From Candidatus Aegiribacteria sp. (GTDB lineage Bacteria > Fermentibacterota > Fermentibacteria > Fermentibacterales > JCC-6), in NCBI GenBank assembly GCA_030613065.1, contig JAUWMQ010000018.1:1-32478 (forward strand): 32,478 bases of DNA, in the 5' to 3' direction. This document shows positions 23,464 through 30,892 of this stretch, piece after piece. The notes under the pieces were generated by a model. The model had not been told where the DNA came from, did not search any database, and was given only the letters and a program-made list of their open reading frames with translations. Position 1 is the stretch's first letter. Every line of letters starts with the position of its first letter. Position numbers and translations under genes: made by a program.

Positions 23464-25026
23464 TCAGAACTTAACAGCCCGGACACTCTCTACAATATCG
23501 CCTGCTGTAAACCTCACGATGTATACTCCGGCTGCAAGCCTGTCGGTACTCCAGTTGACAGAATGCAGCCCGGCTGCTACTTCATCGCTGAGCAGATTAT
23601 CAACTACATGTCCGCTCATGTCGTACACCGAAACCTCAACTTTGCAAGGGGTGTCGATGTTAAAAATGACTGAGGAAACAGGCGAAACGGGATTACCGGT
23701 AATAGTAAGTCCGCCGGTTGAAGGAAGAACTGGAATCGGTGAGTCTCCTATCTCAACACTACTAATGAGTCCGCCGAGATAATAGAGATCTCCGCAGGAA
23801 TCGGGGTCATCGTCCCACTGGGGGTGCTCCTGTCCCGATTGAGCGCAGGTATCCCACGCTTTTGCTCTGTCGAAGGCTTCCCAGAAGGAAACTTTTCCAT
23901 CGCCGTTCACATCAGGCACACCAGGAAGAGCTCCGCCCGGTACACTGGTGGCGGGAGGAGTGGAACCGTGCATGGCACCTGTCCAGTAATAGACGTACTC
24001 ATCGTATTCGGGGAAGGTAGCTCCAGCCCAGCTTGATTCGGTGGCGTTGGCTGCCGATGCGAATGAACTGGGTGCACCGGTGCTTCCGGCAAGGGTTTCC
24101 TCCAGAAAACCGCCGGAGTAGCACTGTTCATGGACCGCATGGCATGTAGCGAATGTAAGCCCCTCAAGATATGTCTGGTAATCGTCATCATCCAGTTGCT
24201 GCCATGACCACAGGTTAAGAATGACTTCAGGCGGAGAGTCTAATAGTGTCCCGGGGCCGCCGTGGTCGGTGCAGAAAATAAAGAGATGGTCGTCTGCTCC
24301 CACCATTGAAGTAATGTCACTGAATCCGCTGCTGACGCCAGTTGAAGTAGCATCGTAAATAATGTCGGCGTCAGCGTCACCATCGAAATCGGGATTGGAG
24401 TTCAGACCTCCGGACTGATCAGGAGCGGGGTTAAGCCCGTCAGCGAAGCAGACGATTATGTGATCATCCTCAAGAAGGTAATCGTGTGCGAGCACATTGT
24501 AGATAAACTGGACGTCTCCATAGTACCTGATGTGGTTGTTTCCCTGGTCGGCTCCGCCCGAGATGATAAGGGCGTACATATGCTCTGCATTTGCCGTTGT
24601 GGATTGCACATTGGGTGTGAACCAGGCGATGAAATCCTCGCGCTGACCCTTTCCGTCAACCTGCGGAAGGCATGTATGGGTGACGGTCATTTCTGCAAGT
24701 ACACTCGGAGGGGTGGTCATCCTGATGATTTCCAAATCACCATTCAGTCCGACAAACACCCAGCGGCACGGATGTTCCCAGTTTGCGTATGCCATGTCAT
24801 CTATAAGGACAAGATAGCCATCCATTGGAACGGTCACTTCTTCGTGCCATGACTCAACGATAGAGCCTTCGGTGACGATCCTGTCAAACACCATGATTGA
24901 TCTGCCAGTGATATTTTCATCCAGTATTTCTGAGAATACCATGTCTGCAGCTGTATTCGCATTAACTACGCTTCCGGCACCCGCAAATGCCGCAAGCAGA
25001 GCAAGAACAGTAAGAAGTTGCTTCAT
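23464..25026 (-). CDS. Secreted C13 (legumain/caspase-like) peptidase with C-terminal sorting domain
   Basis: The 520-residue protein has a signal peptide (about 1-23). Its clan CD peptidase core reads YALIISGGADQGNNHIRYYGD, then DDHIIVCFADG. The catalytic histidine is H255 in FCTDHGGPG and the catalytic cysteine C302 in EQCYSGGFLEE, as in family C13. An EF-hand/dockerin-like loop DVNGDGKVSFWEAF lies at 372-385. The last ~85 residues (VSVYDMSGHVV to GVYIVRFTAG) form a FlgD/Por-type C-terminal sorting domain, implying export to the cell surface. GGAGGTATA precedes the ATG. Substrate is unknown; relatives cleave after Asn or Asp. Confidence 0.85.
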   Translation of the reverse strand: MKQLLTVLALLAAFAGAGSVVNANTAADMVFSEILDENITGRSIMVFDRIVTEGSIVESWHEEVTVPMDGYLVLIDDMAYANWEHPCRWVFVGLNGDLEIIRMTTPPSVLAEMTVTHTCLPQVDGKGQREDFIAWFTPNVQSTTANAEHMYALIISGGADQGNNHIRYYGDVQFIYNVLAHDYLLEDDHIIVCFADGLNPAPDQSGGLNSNPDFDGDADADIIYDATSTGVSSGFSDITSMVGADDHLFIFCTDHGGPGTLLDSPPEVILNLWSWQQLDDDDYQTYLEGLTFATCHAVHEQCYSGGFLEETLAGSTGAPSSFASAANATESSWAGATFPEYDEYVYYWTGAMHGSTPPATSVPGGALPGVPDVNGDGKVSFWEAFDRAKAWDTCAQSGQEHPQWDDDPDSCGDLYYLGGLISSVEIGDSPIPVLPSTGGLTITGNPVSPVSSVIFNIDTPCKVEVSVYDMSGHVVDNLLSDEVAAGLHSVNWSTDRLAAGVYIVRFTAGDIVESVRAVKF

Positions 25027-25056
25027 TATACCTCCAAAATGATGGTAAAATTCGTA

Positions 25057-25076
25057 ATGTCACTTAACAATGACAT
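25057..25076. promoter_or_regulatory. Inverted repeat in the divergent promoter region
   Basis: ATGTCA (25,057-25,062) and TGACAT (25,071-25,076) form a dyad with an 8-base centre, 31 bases upstream of the C13 peptidase start. It could be an operator or a leader hairpin. The rest of the 204-base gap before the HtrA gene shows no other clear signal. Confidence 0.3.
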
Positions 25077-25230
25077 CTTAGTGTTGTTTGAAGAAATAGT
25101 CAATAGAAAAGACGGATTTAGACCACTGATTTCAGAAATGAAGTGCCTGAAAATGGCGGGAGCAAAAGCCTTCAATTAGAATACAAGCTTAGCAGAATAC
25201 AGCTGTGTAAACTCTGATTTAAGGATTACA

Positions 25231-26676
25231 ATGAAACTCTTCACGGTACTTATCGCAATTCTTCTCACCACAGCCTGCCTGGCCACCGATATCGATCAGG
25301 CGATGGTAAAGATCTATACCAACAGCATTACTTACGACTATTACATTCCCTGGAGTACCGATGCTCTCACGGAGAGTTTTGGCTCAGGTTGTGTAATCGA
25401 TGGGAACATGATACTTACTAACGCCCATGTTGTAAGCAACGAGACCTATCTTCAGGTGCGGAAAGAGGGTGATCCCCGGAAGTACCAGGCATTTGTGGTA
25501 GCCCTGTCTCATGAGGCCGACCTGGCGCTGCTGACGGTGAATGATGATTCTTTCTTCCAGGGCATAGATCCTCTTGAACTGGGTGAGCTTCCCTACCCCA
25601 GGGAACAGGTTACGGTCTATGGCTACCCCATTGGCGGAGATGCCCTCAGCACAACTCAGGGAGTTATTTCCAGGATAGAGAGTTCCCGCTACGCTCACAG
25701 CGGCCTTTCCCTGCTTACCGTGCAGATTGACGCGGCCATCAATCCAGGTAACAGTGGCGGACCCGCCGTCATCGCCGACAGGATTATCGGCGTTGCCATG
25801 CAGAGCATTAACCAGGCAGATAACATTGGCTACGTGATACCTGTTCCTGTGATAAGGCATTTTTTTCAGGACATAGAGGATGGTAGCTACGACGGATTCC
25901 CCTCCGCCGGATTCAGTTATCAGACCATTCGTAACGCTGCTTTTTCGGAAAGGTTCGGTATTGAAGAAGAACAGGCCGGTGTGATGATCACCCGGACAGC
26001 CTATGGCTCACCGGCAGCAGAGGTTCTGGAACCGGGTGATGTAGTAATGATGATAGACGGCAGACCCATTGCAGGGGACGGCACTGTGGAATTCAGATCC
26101 GGCAGCCGTACCAGACTGGACTATATGGTTAACCGGCGCCAGATAGGCGAGCCCATTCCACTCGAGATAGTCAGAGATGGGATATTGGAGACGGTTGAGA
26201 TAACACTCAGCACCACACTTCACGACCTTACTCTAGTCTCCTACAAGATATATGACACGCCACCGGAGTACTTCATATTCGGAGGAGTAGTGTTCTTACC
26301 ACTTACACTCAACTATCTGGAAGAATGGGGAAGTGACTGGCACCTGAACACCGTTGATTACCTCAGCTATCCTTTGTTATTCGATAATTGGCAGACCGAA
26401 GAGCGGGAGGAAATAGTAGTCCTCTCCTTCATGCTTCCTGCTGAAGTGAACACTGGTTATGAGGGAATTAACTACGAGATAATCGAAATGGTTGATGGTG
26501 CCCCGGTACGAAACTTCTCCCAGTTCGTCGAAATGGTTGACAGCGGCACAGACCCATTTCTTGTGCTGACCACCAGTCTTGGTAAAATTATCGTACTTAA
26601 CAGGGAGGAAGCCATCGCTGCCAGGGATGATATCCTGACCCGTTACAGTATCCCCGTGGACAGAAATGTGTTCTAA
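25231..26676 (+). CDS. HtrA/Deg-family secreted serine protease with PDZ domains
   Basis: HtrA proteases degrade misfolded envelope proteins. The 481-residue product has a signal peptide (about 1-18) and a trypsin-like domain with the triad His66 (TNAHVV), Asp97 (EADLALL) and Ser175 (NPGNSGGPA). A PDZ domain follows (about 245-325: PAAEVLEPGDVVMMIDG). A second PDZ-like C-terminal module ends MVDGAPVRNFSQFVEMVD. This two-PDZ layout resembles plant Deg9-type enzymes more than classic DegP. AAGGATTACA precedes the ATG. Divergently transcribed from the C13 peptidase, possibly under shared control. Confidence 0.9.
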   Translation: MKLFTVLIAILLTTACLATDIDQAMVKIYTNSITYDYYIPWSTDALTESFGSGCVIDGNMILTNAHVVSNETYLQVRKEGDPRKYQAFVVALSHEADLALLTVNDDSFFQGIDPLELGELPYPREQVTVYGYPIGGDALSTTQGVISRIESSRYAHSGLSLLTVQIDAAINPGNSGGPAVIADRIIGVAMQSINQADNIGYVIPVPVIRHFFQDIEDGSYDGFPSAGFSYQTIRNAAFSERFGIEEEQAGVMITRTAYGSPAAEVLEPGDVVMMIDGRPIAGDGTVEFRSGSRTRLDYMVNRRQIGEPIPLEIVRDGILETVEITLSTTLHDLTLVSYKIYDTPPEYFIFGGVVFLPLTLNYLEEWGSDWHLNTVDYLSYPLLFDNWQTEEREEIVVLSFMLPAEVNTGYEGINYEIIEMVDGAPVRNFSQFVEMVDSGTDPFLVLTTSLGKIIVLNREEAIAARDDILTRYSIPVDRNVF

Positions 26677-26680
26677 TTGT

Positions 26681-27004
26681 TCAAGCCCGGAGCAGTTCTT
26701 CGCGTTCTTCCTCTGTTGAAAGTGATTCCGAATAGTAATCTTTTACACGTTCGTCCAGTCGGTTCAGTTTCTCCTCGAGTGCCAGTACCCTTTGTGATGC
26801 TTTGCGGTCATGTGTAGCAAGGGATTTCTCAATGGAGGTAGTCATTTTCCCGATGATAGCGGCCGCTTCCCTCGCTGCCTCGGGAAGCACACCATCGGCT
26901 TCTGCGATGTTGCCGCTGATCCTTTCCCTGGCCTCGACCATGTTGACAGCATGGTCGGAGACCCTCTCGATATCGTTGATCGTATGAAGCAGAACTATAT
27001 TCAT
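26681..27004 (-). pseudogene. Headless PhoU-domain fragment (Na/Pi cotransporter or PhoU type)
   Basis: Reading left from 27,004, the frame gives MNIVLLHTINDIERVSDHAVN followed by about 85 helical, charged residues. The NDIERVSDHAVN core is the PhoU repeat signature. PhoU domains regulate phosphate uptake and often form the C-terminus of Na/Pi cotransporters, usually ~550 residues long. Here the rest of the protein is absent. Upstream the frame continues only as antisense of another gene remnant, so the break is near 27,000. The ORF overlaps no other gene and ends 5 bases from the HtrA stop. Confidence 0.75.
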
Positions 27005-27157
27005 GGCAGGAAAATAGAATCTATCTTCGACCAGGACTTTCCAGCGGGGCATCTGCCGATGTCATGTATTACGGATGGCTATGCAAATGGAGTATACATC
27101 GCAAGGTTCTCGTCCGGAAATCTATCCCCCAGTGTAGGATTCACTCTTGCAAGATAA
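26999..27157 (+). pseudogene. C-terminal sorting-domain fragment of a lost secreted protein
   Basis: From 27,002 the plus strand reads HGRKIESIFDQDFPAGH, then TDGYANGVYIARFSSG and ends SVGFTLAR. This is the classic last ~50 residues of a Por/FlgD-like sorting domain (compare GVYIVRFTAG in the C13 peptidase). Nothing upstream in frame belongs to a secreted protein: it runs antisense through the PhoU fragment. It is the tail of a deleted gene. Confidence 0.7.
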
Positions 27158-27242
27158 TGAATGCAAAATTGAACTGCTTGAAACTACAGAATTGATTCAT
27201 TCTGTAATTTCAGATAGAAAGAACTGATATTATCCGGCAATA

Positions 27243-27359
27243 CTATTTGTCATAAACAATACTGAAAGAATCACTCCATCCGATGATATCCTGTGTATTT
27301 GTCACCTTCAGCTGATAACCTGAACCCATAGTCCAGGATGCATCAAGCGGTTCTTTCAT
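27243..27359 (-). pseudogene. Short C-terminal remnant, beta-sandwich type
   Basis: The minus strand encodes 38 residues, including SWTMGSGYQLKVTNT and GWSDSFSIVYDK, then a TAG. The pattern W...GsgYqlkv......SdsFsI is that of the Ser-Thr-rich (Kre9/Knh1-like) beta-sandwich repeat common at the ends of surface proteins. A TAG lies two codons upstream of the ATG and there is no ribosome site, so it is a gene tail rather than a gene. Confidence 0.5.
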
Positions 27360-27387
27360 CCGCTATCTGTTCATTAACCGGTTTCTC

Positions 27388-27909
27388 CTACTCGCTGGAG
27401 TACTCGGCAGCGTTCTCCTGGCCCTTGTAATCATCCCAGGTCTGTACTTCCCCGGATAAGTAGACCTGACCCTGGTTAGGAAAATGTGCCTGTATGAATA
27501 CCCATTCCCTATCAATGCCAACGTGTTCTTCTATTGCTGCGGCGAGACAGGTCATCATGGAGGCAATTAGTTCATTAGTAAAAAAACCAGGGACATAAAG
27601 ATCTACAAGAATGGGATAATCTGTTGTTTTCTCCCCCATACAGATGACGTTGGTCATGGGCACCCAGTAATAAGTAATGTATTGCTCTTCGATACCGGTA
27701 TCCCTGGACACATCCGCACTGATTCCCGCCAGCACTTCGTCAATATCCCCGTCAATGGGAAGAGCACATATCTTCACCATTGGATCCGCCGCATACAAAC
27801 CCTCATGTGATGCTGACTCTTCAGTGCACGGCACTGTAGCGCCCTGCAATACTCCCACAGTGACTAAAATCGTAAATAGACACATACCGTAAGTACTTCT
27901 TACTTTCAT
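27388..27909 (-). CDS. Exported protein, possibly tautomerase-like
   Basis: The 173-residue protein has an N-terminal signal peptide (about 1-23). The mature part has two halves of similar pattern. The second (YPILVDLYVPGFFTNELIA, then VGIDREWVFIQAHFP) recalls the beta-alpha-beta unit of the tautomerase/MIF superfamily, with a long helix followed by a strand beginning V-F-I. The first half (ISADVSRDTGIEEQYITYYW) may be a degenerate copy. No catalytic N-terminal proline can be expected after a signal peptide, so activity is doubtful. AAGGAGGAATTTA precedes the ATG. The fold is inference from pattern only. Confidence 0.5.
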   Translation of the reverse strand: MKVRSTYGMCLFTILVTVGVLQGATVPCTEESASHEGLYAADPMVKICALPIDGDIDEVLAGISADVSRDTGIEEQYITYYWVPMTNVICMGEKTTDYPILVDLYVPGFFTNELIASMMTCLAAAIEEHVGIDREWVFIQAHFPNQGQVYLSGEVQTWDDYKGQENAAEYSSE

Positions 27910-28270
27910 TAAATTCCTCCTTGGAATTTGGGACTGTTAAAGTTCATACACTATCTGAATCGTTAATGAATACTATTATTCGTTAGTTGTTTGTCCAGCC
28001 CTGATCCTCTACCGGAAAAATAGCAACGATGAAACACTCCCGTAATGACATGAATGAAAGCTGAATACACTATTCATGAGTCGATACGCCTATCTAGATA
28101 ACGTCGGCTTCCAGTAGTGACTGGTTTCTTCATTGGTCACCGTACAGCACGAAAATCTCCTCTGTTTTCCGGAAACAAGTGCATGTCGCAGGACAATCCG
28201 GATGCCCGCGACCCTATTATTGGGTTGACCAGATGGGGCTGAGCAGGTTATCATAAATTCAGGTATTTAA
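27910..28270. other. Intergenic stretch with no recognised gene
   Basis: About 360 bases upstream of the tautomerase-like gene. They should contain its promoter (minus strand). Small open frames on both strands show no convincing protein pattern. I see no RNA gene. Confidence 0.4.
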
Positions 28271-28528
28271 TCACGAAGAAGGCTTCGGAGCCTTCTTAGG
28301 GAAGCCGCTGAGGTAGCCTGGTCGCCGACCTCTTCCGATGTTCTGATCTCGATTGTGGGTCCATCTCCCCGTGTCGTGATTCTGGGTACCAGCACGGGTT
28401 TCGCGAACGGATATTTCACCCTTGTTGACAATGTACAATTTTCTAAAAACGTGTTCGCCTACCTGTCAGGATACCCGGTGCTGCTGGAACCAGGCACGTG
28501 GGGCGCGATCAAGGCCATGAATGACTAA
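28271..28528 (+). pseudogene. Start-less C-terminal gene fragment, GATase1/DUF4350-like
   Basis: The frame opens right after a TAA at 28,268-28,270 and runs 85 codons without ATG. It contains SSDVLISIVGPSPRVVILGTS, then GFANGYFTLVDNVQFSKN and VFAYLSGYP. The succession vviLGtS-N-dN-F-N-ayLsg resembles the end of glutamine-amidotransferase-like domains of the DUF4350 type. Lack of a start and of upstream homology suggests a truncated gene tail. A strong hairpin follows its stop. Confidence 0.45.
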
Positions 28529-28547
28529 CCGGCATGAATAAACGAGA

Positions 28548-28597
28548 CCGGCCCTCAATTCGTGAGAAAATCACGTTCTGAAGGCCGGCCCTATTTT
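28548..28597 (+). terminator. Long hairpin with T-rich tail
   Basis: CCGGCC (28,548-28,553) pairs with GGCCGG (28,583-28,588), and an inner CGTGA/TCACG stem (28,561-28,565 and 28,571-28,575) encloses a GAAAA-type loop. CCCTATTTTATG follows. It lies 20 bases beyond the stop of the preceding gene fragment. Confidence 0.65.
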
Positions 28598-28657
28598 ATG
28601 CGTAGCAAAGGGGGTGGGATTCACTGCGACTCGCTACGCTGCACCAAGGTGAACTCA

Positions 28658-28769
28658 CCAGTTTGATCCTCGATCAAAAGTCCGAATCAAAAACATCAGT
28701 ATGAAAGCAAACCCCCCGAAGAGCGGGGGTTTTATTTCCATGGCGGGGCATCATGATAGATTATCGAAC
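28658..28769 (+). repeat. Terminator-containing intergenic repeat, copy 1
   Basis: This 112-bp element begins CCAGTTTGATC and ends ATTATCGAAC, and its ends are imperfect inverted copies (GTTTGAT / ATCGAAC). Inside are a 7-bp TTTGATC/GATCAAA hairpin, then an intrinsic terminator (CCCCCG at 28,713-28,718, CGGGGG at 28,724-28,729, TTTTATTT after). A conserved 3' block with CCATGG and the palindrome ATCATGAT closes it. It shares all but about four or five positions with copy 2. Confidence 0.85.
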
Positions 28770-28811
28770 TTTCGGATCTCCTGATTACGCAACAGAATTA
28801 AGGAGCGCAAT

Positions 28812-29600
28812 CTGAAGATTGCATTTGCATTTATAGGCTGCGTTGCTTTTGTTCTGGCGTGTTCTTCCGAGGACGATGAAAGCTGCAACAACTCTGATGA
28901 GATTATCTTTGAACTGGTAATAGTTGACACAATCGGTATTGAAATGGGAGACTCGAATTACGTATTCGGAACGATTATTGATGCTGCATATCTCCCTGAC
29001 GGAAGAATTGCTCTCCTTGATGCGCGGAAAGATAGGATATCAATATTCAGCGCTCAGGGGGAGTTCCTGTTCAGCTTTGGGGATGAAGGCAACGGTCCAG
29101 GAGAGTATGTCGAACCCGTTGAATTGGCAGTGCTCGATGACGGCAGACTTACTGTCTGTGATTACATGCAACAGAAACTGCTGTTCTACGATTCGCTTCT
29201 GAATTACTCAAATGAGCTTTCGGACTTTGTCCCCAACCCTCCGCATGGGATCGAAAATGGAAATAGTGGTTCCGTGGTTGGGATGCAATCGCACTATTAC
29301 CATGAGGGTGAAATAACCTATTTTGGGTTAAGGCTGGGATCCTGGTCGGACTCAAATGGACCGGATCTGATATATGCATCTGCATATACTGTCCCGGAAG
29401 ATGGCAGGATCTATACAGCCCCTACTTCTTGCGATGAGTACAGCATCACCAGTTACAGCCCAGAAGGTGATACTCTCTTTCATTTAACTGAGCCTTATAT
29501 CAGAATAGCGAAGACACCTGAAGAAATCGAATCCGAGTATATGCCATACAATCCAAATGACTATTCAAAAGTAATCATTCTTAACATCGTTGAGAATTAG
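28812..29600 (+). CDS. Lipoprotein with six-bladed beta-propeller domain, apparent CTG start
   Basis: The 262-residue protein carries a lipoprotein signal (hydrophobic run then VLAC, Cys17). The propeller repeats follow: FGTIIDAAYLPDGRIALLD, FSFGDEGNGPGEYVEP and LAVLDDGRLTVCDYMQQKLLFYD, typical of the 6-bladed beta-propeller family with its GPGEY signature. No ATG lies before 28,944, but the frame is open to a CTG at 28,812. This CTG is 6 bases after AGGAG (28,801-28,805), the same layout as the ATG of the lipoprotein at 30,893. Starting at 28,944 would remove the signal. It is shorter than usual (about 350-400), so the C-terminus may be truncated. Confidence 0.78.
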   Translation: MKIAFAFIGCVAFVLACSSEDDESCNNSDEIIFELVIVDTIGIEMGDSNYVFGTIIDAAYLPDGRIALLDARKDRISIFSAQGEFLFSFGDEGNGPGEYVEPVELAVLDDGRLTVCDYMQQKLLFYDSLLNYSNELSDFVPNPPHGIENGNSGSVVGMQSHYYHEGEITYFGLRLGSWSDSNGPDLIYASAYTVPEDGRIYTAPTSCDEYSITSYSPEGDTLFHLTEPYIRIAKTPEEIESEYMPYNPNDYSKVIILNIVEN

Positions 29601-29677
29601 CGCAGACAGACTATTCAAGTTCTTTTGATTGTATTCACATATATAGTTAGGAAACATAGGGATAGGTCTAGAAGGTT

Positions 29678-29789
29678 CCAGTTTGATCTTCGACCGAAAG
29701 TCCGAATCAAAAACATCAGTATGAAAGCAAACCCCCCGAAGAACGGGGGTTTTATTTCCATGGCGGGGCATCATGATAGATTATCGAAC
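29678..29789 (+). repeat. Terminator-containing intergenic repeat, copy 2
   Basis: Nearly identical to copy 1 over 112 bp. The terminator stem is CCCCCG (29,733-29,738) with CGGGGG (29,744-29,749) and TTTTATTT. The 5' hairpin is partly degraded (GACCGAA for GATCAAA). It follows the beta-propeller lipoprotein gene by about 77 bases. Confidence 0.85.
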
Positions 29790-29990
29790 CATCACACATG
29801 AAGCAAATATATCTATCAATAAAACTACGAAAGAGTTCATAACTGTCATTGAGAACCGCAGACAATCTACTCAGACGCTGGTCACTTCTTGCATGATTAG
29901 CCTGGCATCTCGTAAACAAGGCAATTCAACCGCACATTTGACATGACCATTTAGAATGACCATAATTAAAGTTATTGGAGGTGAATCAAC
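29790..29990 (+). promoter_or_regulatory. Upstream region of the toxin-antitoxin pair
   Basis: A 200-base A+T-rich stretch between repeat copy 2 and the antitoxin. It presumably holds the operon promoter and operator, though I cannot place them. CTTGCATGATTAGC near 29,887 resembles CTTACATGATTAGC upstream of the TonB-domain lipoprotein (near 30,838), which hints at shared flanking sequence. Confidence 0.35.
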
Positions 29991-30218
29991 ATGAAAACCC
30001 TTGCTATAACTGATTTCAAGGCTCATGCTCTTCAGATATTGGGTCGGATTGCAAAAACAAAGGAATCTGTGGTAATAACGAAGAGGGGAAAGCCATTAGT
30101 TGAAGTCATTCCGTTTTCTGCAAGCAAACCTGCTCCAGGGAAGTTGTCTGAAGCATTGGTGTTCGAGAAAGACATAGTCTCCCCTCTTGGCGAAGACATG
30201 TGGGATGCATGCAAATGA
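29991..30218 (+). CDS. Phd/YefM-type antitoxin
   Basis: Antitoxins of this family bind their cognate toxin and repress their own operon. The 75-residue protein opens MKTLAITDFKAHALQIL and has the VVITKRGKPLVEVIPF strand pair of the Phd/YefM DNA-binding fold. A toxin-binding tail ends GEDMWDACK. A strong GGAGGTG ribosome site precedes it, and the stop overlaps the toxin start in ATGA, the normal coupled arrangement. Confidence 0.92.
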   Translation: MKTLAITDFKAHALQILGRIAKTKESVVITKRGKPLVEVIPFSASKPAPGKLSEALVFEKDIVSPLGEDMWDACK

Positions 30219-30613
30219 AGTACCTGCTTGATACACACGTATGGATCTGGTGGAACATGAATCCACAGAAACTATCCGCCAAGATACACTCATTGCTTTC
30301 AGACTCAGAACAATATGACTCACTTCTCCTTTCGGCCATCTCTCCATGGGAATTCAGTAAGCTCCTGGAGAAAAAGAGGATCGGTATCTCCTGCAATCCA
30401 GAAGAATGGATTGCCGAAGCCCTGGATATGACAAAGCTTCGGCTTATACCACTGACGCCAACCATAGCGTATCGATCGACATCCCTGCCTCAACCATTCA
30501 ATGGAGACCCAGCAGATCAGATCATTGTGGCAACAGCCAGAGAAGAAAACGCTTCAGTATTGACAAAGGACAAAATCATACGGAAGTACGAGCATGTACG
30601 AAGTCTTTGGTAG
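30215..30613 (+). CDS. PIN-domain (VapC-type) ribonuclease toxin
   Basis: VapC-type PIN toxins cleave tRNA or rRNA to halt growth. The 132-residue protein has the PIN acidic site: Asp6 in YLLDTHVWIWW, Glu46 in SAISPWEFSKLL, and Asp98 and Asp101 in GDPADQIIVATA. A TKDKIIRKY tail follows. Length and motifs match family members paired with Phd-type antitoxins. The start at 30,215 overlaps the antitoxin stop. All catalytic residues are intact, so the module looks functional. It is bounded by two copies of the intergenic repeat. Confidence 0.92.
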   Translation: MKYLLDTHVWIWWNMNPQKLSAKIHSLLSDSEQYDSLLLSAISPWEFSKLLEKKRIGISCNPEEWIAEALDMTKLRLIPLTPTIAYRSTSLPQPFNGDPADQIIVATAREENASVLTKDKIIRKYEHVRSLW

Positions 30614-30662
30614 AGTGGATAGATAACCGTTACGGGAAAACTCACCCTACTAGACCTTAAGT

Positions 30663-30773
30663 CAGGCTTGATCTTTGATCAAAGGTTCGAATCAGCAACT
30701 TCTCTACAGAAGTAAAAATCCCATTAAGGGGGGTTTTATTTCCATGGCGGGGCATCATGATACATTATCGAAC
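30663..30773 (+). repeat. Terminator-containing intergenic repeat, copy 3 (diverged)
   Basis: The 3' block from TTTTATTTCCATGG to ATTATCGAAC matches copies 1 and 2 at almost every base. The 5' half has drifted, although the TTGATC/GATCAA hairpin remains. The terminator stem is weakened to CCC/GGG (30,720-30,722 and 30,728-30,733). It lies 50 bases after the PIN toxin stop. Confidence 0.8.
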
Positions 30774-30892
30774 TTTCTTCGATATAACTGATGAATGCTT
30801 TATTAAAGTTGTCGAGGAGATCGAAAGGTTTCATATTCTTACATGATTAGCAAGGAGTTGATTCAATTAGACGCATATTAGAGGAGCGCAAT

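Noticed and set aside
27005-27052. First 16 residues of the PhoU-like minus-strand frame as real protein
   Set aside because: They are the antisense of a sorting-domain tail coded on the plus strand, so similarity starts only at 27,004.
30666-30700. tRNA gene suggested by GGTTCGAATC in repeat copy 3 and related bases in copies 1 and 2
   Set aside because: No acceptor or D-arm partner can be formed, and copies 1 and 2 lose the T-arm pairing. It is a chance likeness.
28658-30773. Canonical integron attC sites
   Set aside because: attC starts with RYYYAAC and ends with GTTRRRY. These elements start with GTTTGAT and end with ATCGAAC, the reverse arrangement, and no integrase is visible.
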